64,000 bases of DNA from Paenibacillus hexagrammi (GTDB lineage Bacteria > Bacillota > Bacilli > Paenibacillales > NBRC-103111): the NCBI RefSeq assembly GCF_021513275.1, contig NZ_CP090978.1, forward strand, positions 5,499,247 through 5,563,246, in the 5' to 3' direction. How positions within the stretch are numbered: the first letter of the stretch is position 1; each line of letters starts with the position of its first letter. Position numbers and translations under genes: made by a program. Under the pieces are notes generated by a model. It worked only from the letters and a program-made list of their open reading frames with translations, was not told where the DNA came from and did no database searches. Shown piece after piece: positions 63,126-64,000 of this stretch.

Positions 63126-64000
63126 TTAGTTGATGGCGGAGCTGTCCGCAGTTGGAGCTGCCGATGCATCTGGAGCTGGAGCTGCAGGCTTCTGATGCGT
63201 ATCCTCAACGAATTTTTTCAAAGCATCCGTCATGCTTTCTTTCAGCTTGCTGATGAGGTCGTCTTCGCTGATGCCTTTAGCAGCTGCGATTTCAACGATG
63301 GATTTGCCGGCATCACGCTCTGTTTTCAGCTCATCCTGTGTCATGCCCAGAATCGTAGTCAGTGCCTCGGAGCTGCCCATCATGCCGCCGCCAAAGCCAC
63401 GGCCGCCATCAGGACGTCCGCCCGGACCGCCTTGCGGTCTTGGGTTCTCAATTTGCTGCTTCAGATGATCGGAAAGATTTCCCGTCATTTTATCCGCTTG
63501 CTCTTGTGTTATTTTACCCGCTGTCACATCTGCCGCGATCGCCGTTTGTTTAGCCTCAACCAGCTTCGCCAAGAAGTCGGCTTCTGTCATTCCGGCAGCT
63601 TCCGCCACTTGCACAAGTGTCTTGCCGTCCTTCAACGAATCTTGAATTGAGCTCTCCTCTACGCCGAGAATCGTTGCCGCTTCCTTCTCCAGACCTCCGC
63701 CGAAGCCGCCCGGGCCTCGTTGACCTCCCATTGGTCCGCCGTTGCCGCCAGGGAACCCTCCTCTGTTTCCAAAACCTTTATTTTCAACCTGCTGCTTCAC
63801 ACGGGAAGATAGGTCTGTTTTAATTTGATCCGCTTGGTCCTGCGTTAGTGAGCCCGCCGTCACCTGCTCGTCGATGGCAGCTGTCTCAGCTGCTACCAGC
63901 TTGGCTACGAAATCATCCTCTGTTAGGCCAGCTGCCGTAGCGATTTCGAGGAGTGTCTTACCTTCTTGGAGAGAAGCTTGCACAGCACTTTCCTCTATGC
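63126..64000 (-). CDS. Modular repeat protein with Gly-rich linkers (partial, N terminus outside)
   Basis: At least 291 residues; the frame runs off the window at 64000. Three related units of about 70 residues share an order: EES.IQ.SL..GKTL..VA.AAG, then the AG.IT.QAD motif (as in AGKITQEQADKM and AGSLTQDQADQI). Gly/Pro/Arg-rich linkers separate them (GGFPGGNGGPMGGQRGPGGF). The C terminus is Pro/Ala/Ser-rich. The units recall DUF2680-like repeats of secreted Bacilli proteins. Export cannot be judged without the N terminus. Confidence 0.65.
   Translation of the reverse strand, partial: IEESAVQASLQEGKTLLEIATAAGLTEDDFVAKLVAAETAAIDEQVTAGSLTQDQADQIKTDLSSRVKQQVENKGFGNRGGFPGGNGGPMGGQRGPGGFGGGLEKEAATILGVEESSIQDSLKDGKTLVQVAEAAGMTEADFLAKLVEAKQTAIAADVTAGKITQEQADKMTGNLSDHLKQQIENPRPQGGPGGRPDGGRGFGGGMMGSSEALTTILGMTQDELKTERDAGKSIVEIAAAKGISEDDLISKLKESMTDALKKFVEDTHQKPAAPAPDASAAPTADSSAIN

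Noticed and set aside
1..64000. CRISPR arrays, prophage, tRNA or rRNA genes
   Set aside because: None seen on reading both strands; the only repeats are the 33-bp array and the two 11-bp arrays described above.

Overview
The window looks like a chromosomal segment of a spore-forming, mid-GC member of the Bacillota, most likely a Paenibacillus or close relative. The evidence is a SleB-type spore cortex hydrolase, YneF, a bacilliredoxin, a LiaI/PspA/PspC module, AGGAGG-type ribosome binding sites before most genes, CcpA-like cre sites and sigma-A promoters. No rRNA, tRNA or CRISPR array was seen.

Layout. 1-5.8 kb: aconitase 3' end, sleB, a cation efflux gene, an IclR regulator, an alpha/beta hydrolase and a dGTPase-like HD gene. 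6-12.2 kb (minus strand): folE, tetR, yneF, an HD-GYP gene, ogt, queG, lepB, a DUF402 gene and a GNAT gene. 12.5-20.6 kb: a small ORF, sodA, a decayed PD-(D/E)XK transposase-like gene, a second HD-GYP gene, a Crp-family regulator, mutY, a cytochrome c lipoprotein and acpS, with two AT-rich orphans. 20.7-31.1 kb: a DUF4345 gene, an autoregulated gntR-uxuA-uxuB operon, an aldo/keto reductase, a GH5 glucanase with ricin-type repeats, nadE, brxB and a polysaccharide deacetylase. 31.3-39 kb: a complete Tad/Flp pilus operon. 39.3-47.5 kb: an IS3 scrap, a chemoreceptor, a solute-binding protein paired with a diguanylate cyclase, and a LiaI-PspA-PspC-PspA envelope-stress cluster. 47.7-60.7 kb: an orphan solute-binding lipoprotein, a phosphoesterase, a 13-domain Ig-like surface protein, an orphan OmpR-family regulator, a beta-sandwich surface protein and a MacAB-type ABC system. 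61-64 kb: a VOC protein, a hydrolase/XRE pair, and the 3' part of a repeat protein.

Three regulatory signals stand out. (1) A c-di-GMP-I (GEMM) riboswitch with a terminator overlapping its aptamer lies at the head of the Tad operon, in a neighbourhood that also encodes one diguanylate cyclase and two HD-GYP proteins; the architecture predicts that c-di-GMP turns pili on. (2) Two arrays of 11-bp direct repeats (six and four copies of a TGAA-centred unit) precede the MacA-type gene and the Ig-like adhesin gene. Such arrays are typical OmpR/PhoB-family binding sites, and the OmpR-family gene lies between them, so a regulon is predicted. (3) An XRE-type gene is preceded by three copies of the operator GACRTA-N3-TAYGTC laid over its promoter.

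Caution: at least twelve otherwise intact genes carry single-base frameshifts, many in short homopolymers, and one of them is nadE. This is best explained by base-calling errors in the source assembly. Those genes are annotated here as full-length with the suspected position given.
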